This document shows positions 17,197 through 26,842 of a DNA stretch of 40,455 nt, one piece after another. The notes beneath the pieces are model-generated. The model was not told the origin of the DNA and did not search any database. It was given only the letters and a program-made list of their open reading frames with translations. Position 1 is the stretch's first letter, and each line of letters begins with the position of its first letter. The translations under genes were made by a program, and so were the position numbers. This DNA comes from Acidimicrobiales bacterium (GTDB lineage: Bacteria > Actinomycetota > Acidimicrobiia > Acidimicrobiales > SHLQ01), in assembly GCA_020629375.1 (NCBI GenBank), contig JAHDDK010000014.1, forward strand, positions 29,015 to 69,469, given 5' to 3'.

Positions 17197-18075
17197 TCAG
17201 TAGTGGCCGGTGGCGCGAAAATAGTCACGGGCCGCAGCCGTCGGTCCGACATCGTGGACGCGGACAATGCGTGCCCCACACGCCCAGGACCATCCCGCCA
17301 ACCAGATCGACGCCTCCAACCGATCGTCGGGAGAAACCGGGTCGTAGTCGTCGAGGGACGAGAAATCGAGCGCTTCGCCCGAGTCAGCGGCTGCATGGAG
17401 AAGTCCGGTAAGCCGCTTTCGGCTGACGCCGACCAACACAGGGGTGCCGAGCTCGATCAGCGCAGGCAGATGGCGAAGCAGATCGAGGTTGTGGATGGTC
17501 GTCTTGCCGAATCCGATTCCGGGATCGAGCCACAGTTGCCCAACGCCCGCACGTTCACCACGGTCGGCCGCGTCGTCGAGAAATGCGCGAACCTCGGCGA
17601 CGACGTCGTCGTATCGCGGATCGTGCTGCATCCGTCGCGGTTCGCCCTGCATGTGCATCGCCACCCACCCGGCGCCGAAGTGCCCGGCAACCGCTTCGAG
17701 CGACGCCGTGATGTCGTTGACGATCGATGCCCCGGCCTCGAGCGCGGCCTCGGCGACCTGCGGCTTTGCGGTGTCGATCGACATGACGCACCGTCCGGCA
17801 AGCCGCTGGATCACCGGAAGAACACGACGCCGCTCTTCTTGCTCGTCGACTGGATCGGCGCCGGGGCGAGACGACTCGCCCCCGATGTCGATGATGTCCG
17901 CCCCGTCGGTAAGCATCCGCTCGGCCTGGGCGACTGCACGATCGACCGTGCCCCATCGCCCGCCGTCGCTGAACGAGTCCGGCGTCGTGTTGAGGATCCC
18001 CATGATCTGGAGGCCGATTTCGGTGTCCGGCATTCCCACCGATACACCCTGCCACGACCGAGCGAGGTCACACAC
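17197..18075 (-). CDS. folP: Dihydropteroate synthase
   Basis: Condenses hydroxymethyl-dihydropterin pyrophosphate with p-aminobenzoate; the target of sulfonamides. Up to 292 residues. Motifs: MGILNTTPDSFSDGG (25-39), GGESSRPGA, MSIDTAKP, IVNDIT, LDPGIGFGKT, VGVSRKRL and RIVRVHD, covering both pterin and pABA loops with no sign of a resistance insertion. The GTG at 18073-18075 overlaps the stop of the upstream LuxR-type gene by 8 bases; an ATG at 18033 giving 278 residues is an equal alternative, as neither has a good ribosome site. In other actinobacteria folE and folP are adjacent; here the LuxR-type gene intervenes. Confidence 0.94.
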   Translation of the reverse strand: MCDLARSWQGVSVGMPDTEIGLQIMGILNTTPDSFSDGGRWGTVDRAVAQAERMLTDGADIIDIGGESSRPGADPVDEQEERRRVLPVIQRLAGRCVMSIDTAKPQVAEAALEAGASIVNDITASLEAVAGHFGAGWVAMHMQGEPRRMQHDPRYDDVVAEVRAFLDDAADRGERAGVGQLWLDPGIGFGKTTIHNLDLLRHLPALIELGTPVLVGVSRKRLTGLLHAAADSGEALDFSSLDDYDPVSPDDRLEASIWLAGWSWACGARIVRVHDVGPTAAARDYFRATGHY

Positions 18076-19381
18076 CTAGGGGCTGATTGGACTCTGCCCG
18101 AACCGCAGTCACGAGACTCGCCCGATTCCGGACGCCGTATCGCCGGTTGAGCCGGTTTCGAATCGTGTTCGGGCTGAGGTGGACGTGCTGCGCGATCTCG
18201 ATATTGGTCATCCCGTCAGCAACCGCGTCGACGATCGCCGTGTCGACGGGATCCACGAGCGACGCTCGTAGCGACGTGGTGGTGGGCGCTTCGGATTGAT
18301 GGTTCGAGCCGGCGGATGCGATCAGCGACCATGCCCGACGCCGGTCATCGGCTGCGGCGATCGCTGCATCCTGTAGACGAGTCCCCGGCTCATGTTCGGT
18401 GAGTGAGAGTGCCGGCGTTCGGCGCGAATTCGGGCTCGAACAACCCACATGGTCTGCGGCCCATTCCACGAGCAGGTCGCGTTCGAAATGTGGGACGGTG
18501 TCGGCCAAACGTCGACGAACAAGCGGTGATCGAACCCGAATGGTCGTCTCCTGTCCGGATTCCTCGACGAGCACGCCCGTAGACAGGTGGTATCGCACCG
18601 ACTCGGACCACGAATCACGATCGATGCCCAGTCGTCGACTGAAGACGTCGTGATCGTGCACCTCAACGGCACCCACCAGCGCGATCGCCCCGAGGACGCG
18701 GTCGTCGATGCCCGATCCTCGGAGCGTGCCCGAGATCGCCGATCGCAACAGCGGGTCGTCATCTGGAGAGGAACAACCCACCAACAGCGACACGAGGCGA
18801 GGGTTCCCGCCGGTCAGTCGAACAATCTCTTGTGGGCTTCGTTCAGCCTCGATTCGACGAAGCCTGATGAGCTCCTCGACGGCGCCCACGTCCAGGGGCT
18901 GGAGCTGGACGACGGTCGCCGTTTGATGGGCCGCTTCTGCGAGACCGACAATCACTCCACCATCGGCCACGGCACGATCGCCGGTGACGACGAATCGACG
19001 TGGTTCGCCGAGTCGAATGTAGGTCTTGAGGAGCTGGACCGCCTCTGGCCTTAATCCCGAGACATCGTCGATGATGACGACGGCGTCGGCCTCGGCGGAT
19101 TGAAACCGCGTCGCGAGGCCCTCGATGTCGTGAGGCCAGATCGCATCGATTGCGCCTGTCGAGTCGACGAACCGGTGCCCGCTTTCGCGCGTCAGATGGA
19201 TGACGCTGAGACCATTCAATCACGCACGATTAGACGCCCACTCTGCACACGCTGTCTTTCCGGATCCGCGTCGCCCTTTGAGCACCAAAACTCCGCGGGT
19301 GCCGAGCACACAATCGATAGACGAAAGCACCTCTTCTCGTCCCACCAAGTCCGTGACCGGCCGGTCGAACTCCGAATCCAT
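18068..19381 (-). pseudogene. LuxR-family ATPase regulator interrupted by in-frame TGA
   Basis: One reading frame spans 437 codon positions with a single internal TGA at 19220-19222 (codon 54). Before it, 53 residues carry DLVGREEVL and a perfect P-loop GRRGSGKT (36-43). After it come a Walker B strand (AVVIIDDVSGL), a winged/helical region with LTGGNPRLVSLL, and a C-terminal LuxR-type helix-turn-helix (DGMTNIEIAQHVHLSPNTIR). The ATG at 19379-19381 has a strong GGAGGGAGG ribosome site, so it is the true start. After the TGA only a TTG at 19219 could restart, giving a 383-residue protein without P-loop. Either a nonsense mutation (CGA to TGA is the simplest), a sequence error, or readthrough. 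It lies between folE and folP, an unusual place for a regulator. Confidence 0.75.
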
Positions 19382-19402
19382 GCCCCTCCCTCCACGACGG
19401 TG

Positions 19403-19439
19403 TCGCCGATGTCACATCGCCCAATTCGTACATCGGCGA
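19403..19439. promoter_or_regulatory. Inverted repeat upstream of the LuxR-type gene
   Basis: Perfect 10-base arms TCGCCGATGT (19403-19412) and ACATCGGCGA (19430-19439) with a 17-base spacer, 22 bases upstream of the ATG at 19381 and within the 165-base gap after folE. It may be an operator, possibly autoregulatory, or an RNA hairpin. The rest of this gap shows nothing else I can name. Confidence 0.4.
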
Positions 19440-19546
19440 TGCCTGCGGTGCGACTCGAGGCGCTGGAGATCGACGAACGGTCGACGAAACGCGCACTCTG
19501 CGTGGCAAACGACGTGGTGGCCGGGAGGTCGACGACGTCGTGAGGG

Positions 19547-20138
19547 TCAGCGCTCCAAGAAGCGCATCGCCTCGAGCCGGGTCGAAACGTTGTCTCGGAA
19601 GATCCCGTGGACGGCGCTCGTGACGGTGGATGAGCCCGGCTTTCGGACACCGCGCATCGACATGCACATGTGCTCGGCCTCAACCACGACGAGCACACCG
19701 GCGGGGTCCAGGGCATTCTGGATCGCGTCAGCTACTTGCCTTGTGAGCCGCTCCTGGACTTGCGGTCGCCGCGCATAGCCGTCGACGAGACGCGCCAGCT
19801 TCGACAAGCCCGTGATGCGCCCACCGGTCTTCGGGATGTACGACACGTGTGCATGGCCGTAGAAGGGCAGCAGGTGATGTTCGCACATCGAGTAGATCGC
19901 GATGTCGCGCACCATGATCATCTCGTCGTGATGCACGTCGAACACCTTGTAGAGGTGCTCCTCGGGGTCCTCCCGGAGCCCTCCGGTGATCTCGGCGTAC
20001 ATGCGGGCGACACGCGCGGGCGTATCGAGCAGCCCATCTCGATCAGGATCCTCGCCGATCGCGGTCAGAATGTCGCGAACTGCAGCCTCGATCTTGGCGT
20101 GGTCGACGGTGTTCGCTCGCGGTTCGAGCAGGTCGTCG

Positions 20139-20152
<14 letters not shown>
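19547..20152 (-). CDS. folE: GTP cyclohydrolase I
   Basis: Converts GTP to dihydroneopterin triphosphate, the entry to folate synthesis. The 201-residue protein has [20 protein letters not shown], the zinc ligands in [19 protein letters not shown], the substrate block [20 protein letters not shown], and the second Cys ligand in [17 protein letters not shown]. This is the zinc FolE1 type. The ATG at 20150-20152 lies inside the ftsH end (14-base overlap), with AGGA about 9 bases upstream; the longer open frame has no support. The ftsH-folE order is conserved in actinobacteria. Confidence 0.95.
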
Positions 20153-22064
<1,912 letters not shown>

Positions 22065-22073
22065 GTTGAGGCC

Positions 22074-22079
22074 AACCTA
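22074..22079 (-). promoter_or_regulatory. Possible leaderless -10 box of ftsH (TAGGTT)
   Basis: Minus-strand TAGGTT lies 9 bases before the GTG of ftsH, in the 43-base gap after hpt. It suggests ftsH can be transcribed on its own in addition to readthrough from hpt. Confidence 0.4.
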
Positions 22080-22107
22080 TCGAGTCCGGGCGATCGCCAG
22101 GTAGCGG

Positions 22108-22680
22108 TCAGTGACCGTCACCTCCGACGAATTCTGCGATGTACGACAAGTTCCGGTATCGGCCGGAAACGTCGAGACCGTAGCCAACGACGAAATCCGG
22201 CGGAATCTCAAAGCCGACATACCGCAGATCCTGATCCACCTTCTGGCGCCCCTCACGAACGAGCAATGCACACACATCGACTGATGCCGCGCCGCGATTG
22301 GCGAGATTTCGGCGGAGATACGACAGCGTCAGTCCCGAGTCGATGATGTCTTCGACCACGATGACATGGCGACCCTCGAGGTCTTCGTCGAGATCCTTGA
22401 GGATGCGAACGACGCCCGACGAGGTTGTGGCGTTTCCGTAGGACGACACGGCCATGAAGTCGATCTCGACCTGGAGGTCGATCGCCCGCGAGAGGTCGGC
22501 GAGAAAGATGTAGGCACCCCGAAGGACCGCAACGAGCAGCGGGCGCGTACCGGCGAAGTCTTCGGTGATCTGCGCACCGAGTTCGGCGACCCGAGCGTTG
22601 ATCTGCTCCTCCGAAACGATCGTTCGTCCGACTTCTGCGACAGGGGCCCGCCCACCGCCGTCAGTACTCGCTGGAGACAT
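22108..22680 (-). CDS. hpt: Hypoxanthine phosphoribosyltransferase
   Basis: Salvages hypoxanthine or guanine with PRPP. The 190-residue protein has LLVAVLRGAYIFLADLSRA, FMAVSSYGN (flexible loop), the PRPP loop VIVVEDIIDSGLTLSYL with the acidic pair, and the base-stacking block FVVGYGLDVSGRYRNL. The ATG at 22678-22680 is 11 bases after the tilS stop; a TAGGGT box that overlaps the tilS stop codon lies 8 bases upstream. tilS-hpt-ftsH is a widely conserved bacterial order. Confidence 0.95.
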   Translation of the reverse strand: MSPASTDGGGRAPVAEVGRTIVSEEQINARVAELGAQITEDFAGTRPLLVAVLRGAYIFLADLSRAIDLQVEIDFMAVSSYGNATTSSGVVRILKDLDEDLEGRHVIVVEDIIDSGLTLSYLRRNLANRGAASVDVCALLVREGRQKVDQDLRYVGFEIPPDFVVGYGLDVSGRYRNLSYIAEFVGGDGH

Positions 22681-22688
22681 GACGGCCG

Positions 22689-22694
22689 ACCCTA
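22689..22694 (-). promoter_or_regulatory. Possible leaderless -10 box of hpt (TAGGGT)
   Basis: Minus-strand TAGGGT ends 8 bases before the hpt ATG; its TAG is also the tilS stop codon. Matches the TAnnnT pattern found before other genes here. Confidence 0.35.
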
Positions 22695-23609
22695 ATCGGT
22701 CGTCGACGTGCGGCCCTCCCCGGGCGTCTCGACCGACAGGCGATTTGCCGATCGAGAGATCCGATGCCCGCCGGCCACCTCGGCAGCGACGGCGGCGCCA
22801 CGGGCCACGCCCAACACACGCTCGACCGCAGCATGGTCTACGAGGTACTCCGCGCCCGTCTGCTCGCGGATCCACCGTTGGATGGCGGACGCAGCGACGG
22901 GTTCGGCGGCGATGCTGACCGCGCGGGCATCGGTCGGGTCGAGGTCTCGGGCGGCGTCATCGATCACGGCCTGTGCGGCACGCGCAGTCGACGACATACG
23001 TGCGAGGAGAGGAACCACGTCACGGCCCGCGATCTCGTCGAGCAGCGGTAGCACTTCGTGACGAACCCGATTCCGGACAAAGCGTGGGTCCGCGTTCGAC
23101 GGATCAACGATCGGTTCGATCCCCAGCGCGACACAGATGGCCTGAGTGTCTCGACGTCGCAATCCGAGGATCGGTCGACGGACCCCAGGCTGCATCGCGC
23201 CAAGTCCGCGTACGCCTGCTCCACGCAACAGGTTGATCAACACGGTTTCGGCTTGATCGTCGAGCGTGTGGCCCGTCGCCGCCTCGGATCCCAGGACGCC
23301 ATGGCGCGCGGCACGCATCCGCGCCTCGAGATTGGGACCCGGAGCGACGTCGACAGGGTGCCACTCGAACCGTGCCCCCAACATCTCGGCGATCGATCTC
23401 ACCACCGACGCTTCGGCGGCGCTTCCCTCGCGTTGGCCGTGATCAACGTGGACCGCGGTGACATCGCAACGGGCCGCCGTCGCAAGGGCGAGCAGCGCAA
23501 CCGAGTCCGCTCCCCCCGACACACCGCACACGATCGCGTGTCCAGCAGGCGGAAACGTGCACGAGGCAAGCCACGGCTCGATGTCCCGCAGACCGCGTCG
23601 CGCGGTCAT
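22692..23609 (-). CDS. tilS: tRNA(Ile)-lysidine synthase
   Basis: Attaches lysine to C34 of the CAU-anticodon tRNA-Ile so that it reads AUA. The 305-residue protein has the N-type ATP pyrophosphatase PP-loop VCGVSGGADSVALLALA near residue 25, the TGHTLDDQAETVLINLLRGAG signature and RRPILGLRR. It is the compact actinobacterial form with a short C-terminal region. The ATG at 23607-23609 follows the upstream stop after one base (TGACATG), so it is coupled to the DUF2342 gene. Confidence 0.94.
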   Translation of the reverse strand: MTARRGLRDIEPWLASCTFPPAGHAIVCGVSGGADSVALLALATAARCDVTAVHVDHGQREGSAAEASVVRSIAEMLGARFEWHPVDVAPGPNLEARMRAARHGVLGSEAATGHTLDDQAETVLINLLRGAGVRGLGAMQPGVRRPILGLRRRDTQAICVALGIEPIVDPSNADPRFVRNRVRHEVLPLLDEIAGRDVVPLLARMSSTARAAQAVIDDAARDLDPTDARAVSIAAEPVAASAIQRWIREQTGAEYLVDHAAVERVLGVARGAAVAAEVAGGHRISRSANRLSVETPGEGRTSTTD

Positions 23610-23610
23610 G

Positions 23611-24675
23611 TCAGGCGACGACGGGCTCGACGGTCTGAATCCGATCGATCCACAGCTCGGGATCGCGAATCTCGGCGAGGGAAGGCAAGAAGTCGGGCCC
23701 GGTCCACACACGATCCATCAACAGACGGCCCCCGTGTGCCTCGACCGCTTCGATGAACGCCTCGCCTTGGGCGTACTGCTTCATCTTTGCCTCGAGGCCC
23801 ACCAGCCGTTGGATGAGGAGAACGAACTTCGAGGCATTCTGACGCCGAGAGTGCAGCACCCGGCCGAAGCGGGGCGCGCCGTCGACGTGGCCGATGCCCG
23901 CACGGTCCATCGTGACGTCGCCGTGGCCTTCGAGGAGACTCATGAGTCCCCCGATGCGATCGAGGAGTTCTTTCTGCTTCTCGCTGGCAAACACCGCCGT
24001 CAGACCACCGTCGGCGAGCGGGTCGCCTCCCGAGCGCTTGACGTCGACGGCGGCCTTGATGCCCTCGATGAATCGGCCCGGGTCTGGATCGACGTCGTCC
24101 ATGGTTTCGTGCACGAGGCCGAGGAAGTGCTCGCGCATCCACGGGACGCCGGTGAACTGCGCCCGGTGCGTGCACTCGTGAAGGGCGAGCCAGAGTCGGA
24201 AGTCTCGAGACGGGAAGGCGAATCGCTCTTCGATGGCGGCCACATTCGACCCGACGTAATAAACGATGTCTTGCTGCTCGGGATCTTCGTCTTCGATCAC
24301 GAGCAGGTCGTACTGACCGAGGACCTTGCTCGACATCCAGCCGAGCATCATGCCGACTTCGGCGCCGGCAACCTTTGGGCCGACGCCGAGCCGACTCGGC
24401 TGTTCGGCCATTTGGTCGAGCATCGGTTTGAGCAGGCGTTGGAACGCATTGATGTTCGCGTCGACCCACATCGCCCGGTCGGCGACACGACCGCGAGCAG
24501 CGCCCGCAGTGGACACCAGTCCGGTCTCGGTCGCAACGAGCGATTCGGCACGTGCCGTGAACTCCTCGAAGTCCGCGTCCATCTGTGCCCGGTCGGCGGG
24601 AGAAAGCTCCGGCTCGTTCCGGTTGACCTTCGCCGCGACCGAGCGAGCGACGTCCCAGTCGACCGCCGAGGTCAC
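23611..24675 (-). CDS. Zinc-dependent metalloprotease-like protein, DUF2342
   Basis: A 354-residue zincin-like protein of the family annotated as coenzyme F420 biosynthesis-associated or DUF2342. It begins with SAVDWDVARSVAAKV, has a MLGWMSSKVLGQYDLL segment typical of the family, and the metal motif HECTH in WLALHECTHRAQFTGVPWM. Its substrate is not known, and proteolysis is inferred only from the motif. It precedes tilS in actinobacteria, including Mycobacterium (Rv3626c-Rv3625c-Rv3624c). The GTG at 24673-24675 overlaps the stop of the small upstream membrane peptide gene (GTGA). Confidence 0.88.
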   Translation of the reverse strand: MTSAVDWDVARSVAAKVNRNEPELSPADRAQMDADFEEFTARAESLVATETGLVSTAGAARGRVADRAMWVDANINAFQRLLKPMLDQMAEQPSRLGVGPKVAGAEVGMMLGWMSSKVLGQYDLLVIEDEDPEQQDIVYYVGSNVAAIEERFAFPSRDFRLWLALHECTHRAQFTGVPWMREHFLGLVHETMDDVDPDPGRFIEGIKAAVDVKRSGGDPLADGGLTAVFASEKQKELLDRIGGLMSLLEGHGDVTMDRAGIGHVDGAPRFGRVLHSRRQNASKFVLLIQRLVGLEAKMKQYAQGEAFIEAVEAHGGRLLMDRVWTGPDFLPSLAEIRDPELWIDRIQTVEPVVA

Positions 24676-24812
24676 TGCTTGCGCTGACCCCGTGGCGGGT
24701 ACTGCTTCGATGTCACGCTGTAGAGGTAACCACCGACGACGGCGACGATGGTCAAGATGGCGCCGACCACGAGGAACGGCGCGATCCAGAACGTCCAGAC
24801 GACTGCGAACAT
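24672..24812 (-). CDS. Small single-pass membrane protein, 46 residues
   Basis: A short frame beginning MFAVVWTFWIAPFLVVG with a hydrophobic stretch of about 30 residues, then a basic tail SKQYPPRGQRKQ, so the C-terminus should face the cytoplasm. It has an ATG with a TACACT box 7 bases upstream (leaderless-looking), lies 15 bases after the anti-sigma gene, and its stop overlaps the start of the DUF2342 gene (GTGA). Coding is supported by this tight packing and by composition. Function unknown; it may anchor or modulate one of its neighbours. Confidence 0.7.
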   Translation of the reverse strand: MFAVVWTFWIAPFLVVGAILTIVAVVGGYLYSVTSKQYPPRGQRKQ

Positions 24813-24819
24813 GGCACCG

Positions 24820-24825
24820 AGTGTA
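24820..24825 (-). promoter_or_regulatory. Possible leaderless -10 box (TACACT)
   Basis: Minus-strand TACACT ends 7 bases before the ATG of the 46-residue membrane peptide gene, in the 15-base gap after the anti-sigma stop. Confidence 0.35.
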
Positions 24826-24827
24826 GG

Positions 24828-25259
24828 TCAGCCGAGATCGAAACCGAGTGCTCGGGTGATCCGGTCTCGGACGTCGGCGGGCGTCGGATCGATTGCCTTG
24901 GCCGCGATCGTCGTACGCAGTTGCATCTGAAAGGCCTGCGCCGTCTGGCACGGCGGGCACATCGCGAGATGCTCGGCGAACGCCTGCTGTTGAAGCACGG
25001 TGAGCTCGCCGTCGAGGAAGATCGACAGGTTCTGGTGGACGTCCATGCACGACACGGGTCGTGGAAGTGCCTCGGCCGGCTGACCGAATTGTGGCGTCGG
25101 CTCTGACATAGCGAGCACGTCGACGCCAAGCCACGACTGCGTCCGTGCGTCGACGAACGGGTCGGATGCGGCGAACACGGAACTCTGATCGATGCCGCCT
25201 GCAGCTGGAAGGTTTCCGGGATGCGGTTGCGGCGCTCCGGTGTCGTCGTTTGTGGTCAT
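24828..25259 (-). CDS. Zinc-binding anti-sigma factor, RsrA-like
   Basis: A 143-residue partner of the ECF sigma factor encoded just upstream. The C-terminal half is a ZAS domain: C71 in [17 protein letters not shown], then H97, C101 and C104 in EHLAMCPPC, giving the HxxxCxxC zinc site that in RsrA is opened by disulfide stress. The first 65 residues are a low-complexity extension not usual for RsrA; an internal ATG at residue 51 is a possible alternative start. The first ATG (25257-25259) overlaps the sigma stop (ATGA), which favours the long form. Thiol-oxidative stress sensing is inferred from the family. Confidence 0.85.
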   Translation of the reverse strand: MTTNDDTGAPQPHPGNLPAAGGIDQSSVFAASDPFVDARTQSWLGVDVLAMSEPTPQFGQPAEALPRPVSCMDVHQNLSIFLDGELTVLQQQAFAEHLAMCPPCQTAQAFQMQLRTTIAAKAIDPTPADVRDRITRALGFDLG

Positions 25260-25873
25260 GGTGATACGACCTCCCCGTCAGGTATCACGTCGGTGTCATC
25301 GGTTGGTCCCGGGTCCGGAAGCAGGTTCCGTTCCTCGGCGAAGTCGTGCAACTGCTTCTCGAGCGCTTTTCTTCCCCGATGGATGCGACTCATCACCGTT
25401 CCAATCGGAATTTCCAGAATTTCGGCGATTTCTTTGTAGGCGAAACCCTCGACATCGGCGAGCAAGACCGCGATCCGGAAGTTCTCGGGGATCGCTTCGA
25501 TCGCCGCCTTGACCGTCTCGTCGGTGACCGACGACAGAAAGGCCTCTTCGGCGCTCGTGCCGAGCGACGAAGCTTGCTCGCCCCCCAGTCGGCGATACAG
25601 GTACATGTCTTCGACGTCGGCGATGTCGGATTCGTCGGGACGCCGCTGCTTGGACCGATAGCGATTGATGTAGCTGTTGGTCAGGATGCGATACATCCAC
25701 GCCTTGAGGTTCGTGCCTTCTTCGAAACGGTCGTAGGCCCGGTACGCCTTCATGTACGTCTCTTGCACGAGATCCTCGGCGTCGGCGGCGTTACGAGTCA
25801 TCCGCATGGCCGCCGAGTACAGCTGGTCCATCAGGGGCATTGCGGACTCGGCGAAGGTGGCCTGATCTGCCAT
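25256..25873 (-). CDS. ECF RNA polymerase sigma factor, SigR/SigH-like
   Basis: A 205-residue group IV sigma factor. Region 2 reads [20 protein letters not shown], followed by [20 protein letters not shown], a sequence typical of the SigR/SigH thiol-stress group; region 4 is [21 protein letters not shown] linker and an acidic tail complete it. It heads a minus-strand run that reaches through tilS, hpt, ftsH and the folate genes. The ATG at 25871-25873 has a TATGCT box exactly 6 bases upstream and no ribosome site, so the transcript is probably leaderless. I find no clear GGGAAT/GTT self-recognition pair in the 96 bases upstream. Confidence 0.92.
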   Translation of the reverse strand: MADQATFAESAMPLMDQLYSAAMRMTRNAADAEDLVQETYMKAYRAYDRFEEGTNLKAWMYRILTNSYINRYRSKQRRPDESDIADVEDMYLYRRLGGEQASSLGTSAEEAFLSSVTDETVKAAIEAIPENFRIAVLLADVEGFAYKEIAEILEIPIGTVMSRIHRGRKALEKQLHDFAEERNLLPDPGPTDDTDVIPDGEVVSP

Positions 25874-25879
25874 TCGGCG

Positions 25880-25885
25880 AGCATA
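25880..25885 (-). promoter_or_regulatory. Leaderless -10 box of the sigma factor gene (TATGCT)
   Basis: Minus-strand TATGCT followed by 6 bases and the ATG, the spacing expected when transcription starts at the A of the start codon. No convincing -35. The 96-base gap to the divergent EcsC gene holds both promoters. Confidence 0.45.
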
Positions 25886-25969
25886 CGGCCACGGTCACCG
25901 GCGTGCTGCGCCGCGCCCCAAGAAGGTGGTGCTAGTGGGGATCGATCACCGACGTGCGACACTGAGGTG

Positions 25970-26776
25970 ATGGGTATCGCACGCAAATATGTCGAGAAGA
26001 AGGCCACCGAGCGCCTCCCGACACCCGTTCTCGACGTGGCCGGCAAGGCCCTCATCGAGGGCGTCGACCGTGCCGTTGTCGGGCGGTGGGAGCGGGCCGT
26101 GGCCACCGCTCGGGCCGCACCCGGCGACTCCCCTTCGGCGAAGAGCCGGGTGATCGCCGCCCCGATTCGTAAGCGAATGACGGCGCTCGGAGCCGCCGCC
26201 GGAGCGACCGCTGCTGCCCCGGGTGTGGGCACCGGAGTTGCCGTGAGTACCCTCGCCGCCGAGCTCGGCGTCGTCGCACTCCAGACCACCGACATGGTGA
26301 TGGCCATCGGGGCTGCACATGGCCACGTCGACGCCACTCCCGAAGAACGTCGGGCGTGGGTTCTGGCCGTACTCGCCTTCGGCGACGACGCTGCCGAAGA
26401 GTTCACGAGCCTGGCTCGAGACATGGGGCTTCGGGTCGAGAACGGGCGGGCGATCGACATCGCCAACGAGGCGATCGGCGGAGGCGCTGGCCAGATGGCC
26501 ACGATCGATGCTTTGCGTCGGATCAACACGACGCTCGTCGGCCAGGTACTCAAGAAGTGGGGCACGCGACGCGGCGCCGCCACGGTCGGCAAGCTGCTCC
26601 CATTCGGTGTCGGCGCTGCTGTCGGAGGGAGCGCCAATTGGCTCATGCTGCGCGAGTTCGCGAAGCAAGCTGAGCGCTTCTTCGCCAACTACGACCGCGA
26701 GTTCGCACTCGGGATCGCTCATCCGTCGGACGCGGTGCGCGACGCCGCTATCGAGGTCACCGGCACCGAACGCTGA
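25970..26776 (+). CDS. EcsC family protein
   Basis: A 268-residue EcsC-family protein. It has a long central hydrophobic glycine/alanine segment (GAAAGATAAAPGVGTGVAV) and the family-typical C-terminal block KLLPFGVGAAVGGSANWLML followed by REFAKQAERFF. EcsC of Bacillus is linked to the EcsAB transporter, but its own activity is unknown, and no ABC transporter lies nearby. ATG at 25970-25972, preceded by GAGGTG only just upstream; the open frame runs much further back but that part is antisense to the sigma gene. Divergent from the sigma gene. Confidence 0.82.
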   Translation: MGIARKYVEKKATERLPTPVLDVAGKALIEGVDRAVVGRWERAVATARAAPGDSPSAKSRVIAAPIRKRMTALGAAAGATAAAPGVGTGVAVSTLAAELGVVALQTTDMVMAIGAAHGHVDATPEERRAWVLAVLAFGDDAAEEFTSLARDMGLRVENGRAIDIANEAIGGGAGQMATIDALRRINTTLVGQVLKKWGTRRGAATVGKLLPFGVGAAVGGSANWLMLREFAKQAERFFANYDREFALGIAHPSDAVRDAAIEVTGTER

Positions 26777-26795
26777 CCGGGCACCAGGCCCGGTC
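26775..26795 (+). terminator. Hairpin after the EcsC gene
   Basis: Perfect 8-base arms GACCGGGC (26775-26782, overlapping the TGA stop) and GCCCGGTC (26788-26795) around ACCAG. No T-run follows, so it may be an attenuator or an intrinsic terminator of the GC-rich type. Confidence 0.5.
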
Positions 26796-26820
26796 TGGCC
26801 TGTCTCCCTAAACGGGGGCC

Positions 26821-26836
26821 CCAATCGACCGATTGG
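26821..26836. promoter_or_regulatory. Palindrome before the PilZ gene
   Basis: Arms CCAATCG (26821-26827) and CGATTGG (26830-26836) around AC, ending 6 bases before the ATG of the PilZ gene, directly after an 8-base palindrome GGGGCCCC (26815-26822). Its place over the likely promoter or leader suggests an operator; otherwise a small hairpin that could hide the start. Confidence 0.35.
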
Positions 26837-26842
26837 CACGTG

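Noticed and set aside
19184..19222. Selenocysteine at the TGA of the LuxR-type ATPase
   Set aside because: A hairpin is present at a suitable distance, but its loop lacks the G/GU, and the residue aligns to a variable, non-redox position; nonsense mutation or sequence error is simpler.
25874..25969. SigR autoregulatory promoter (GGGAAT/GTT type)
   Set aside because: No acceptable pair of boxes on the minus strand; only the TATGCT leaderless-type box is seen.
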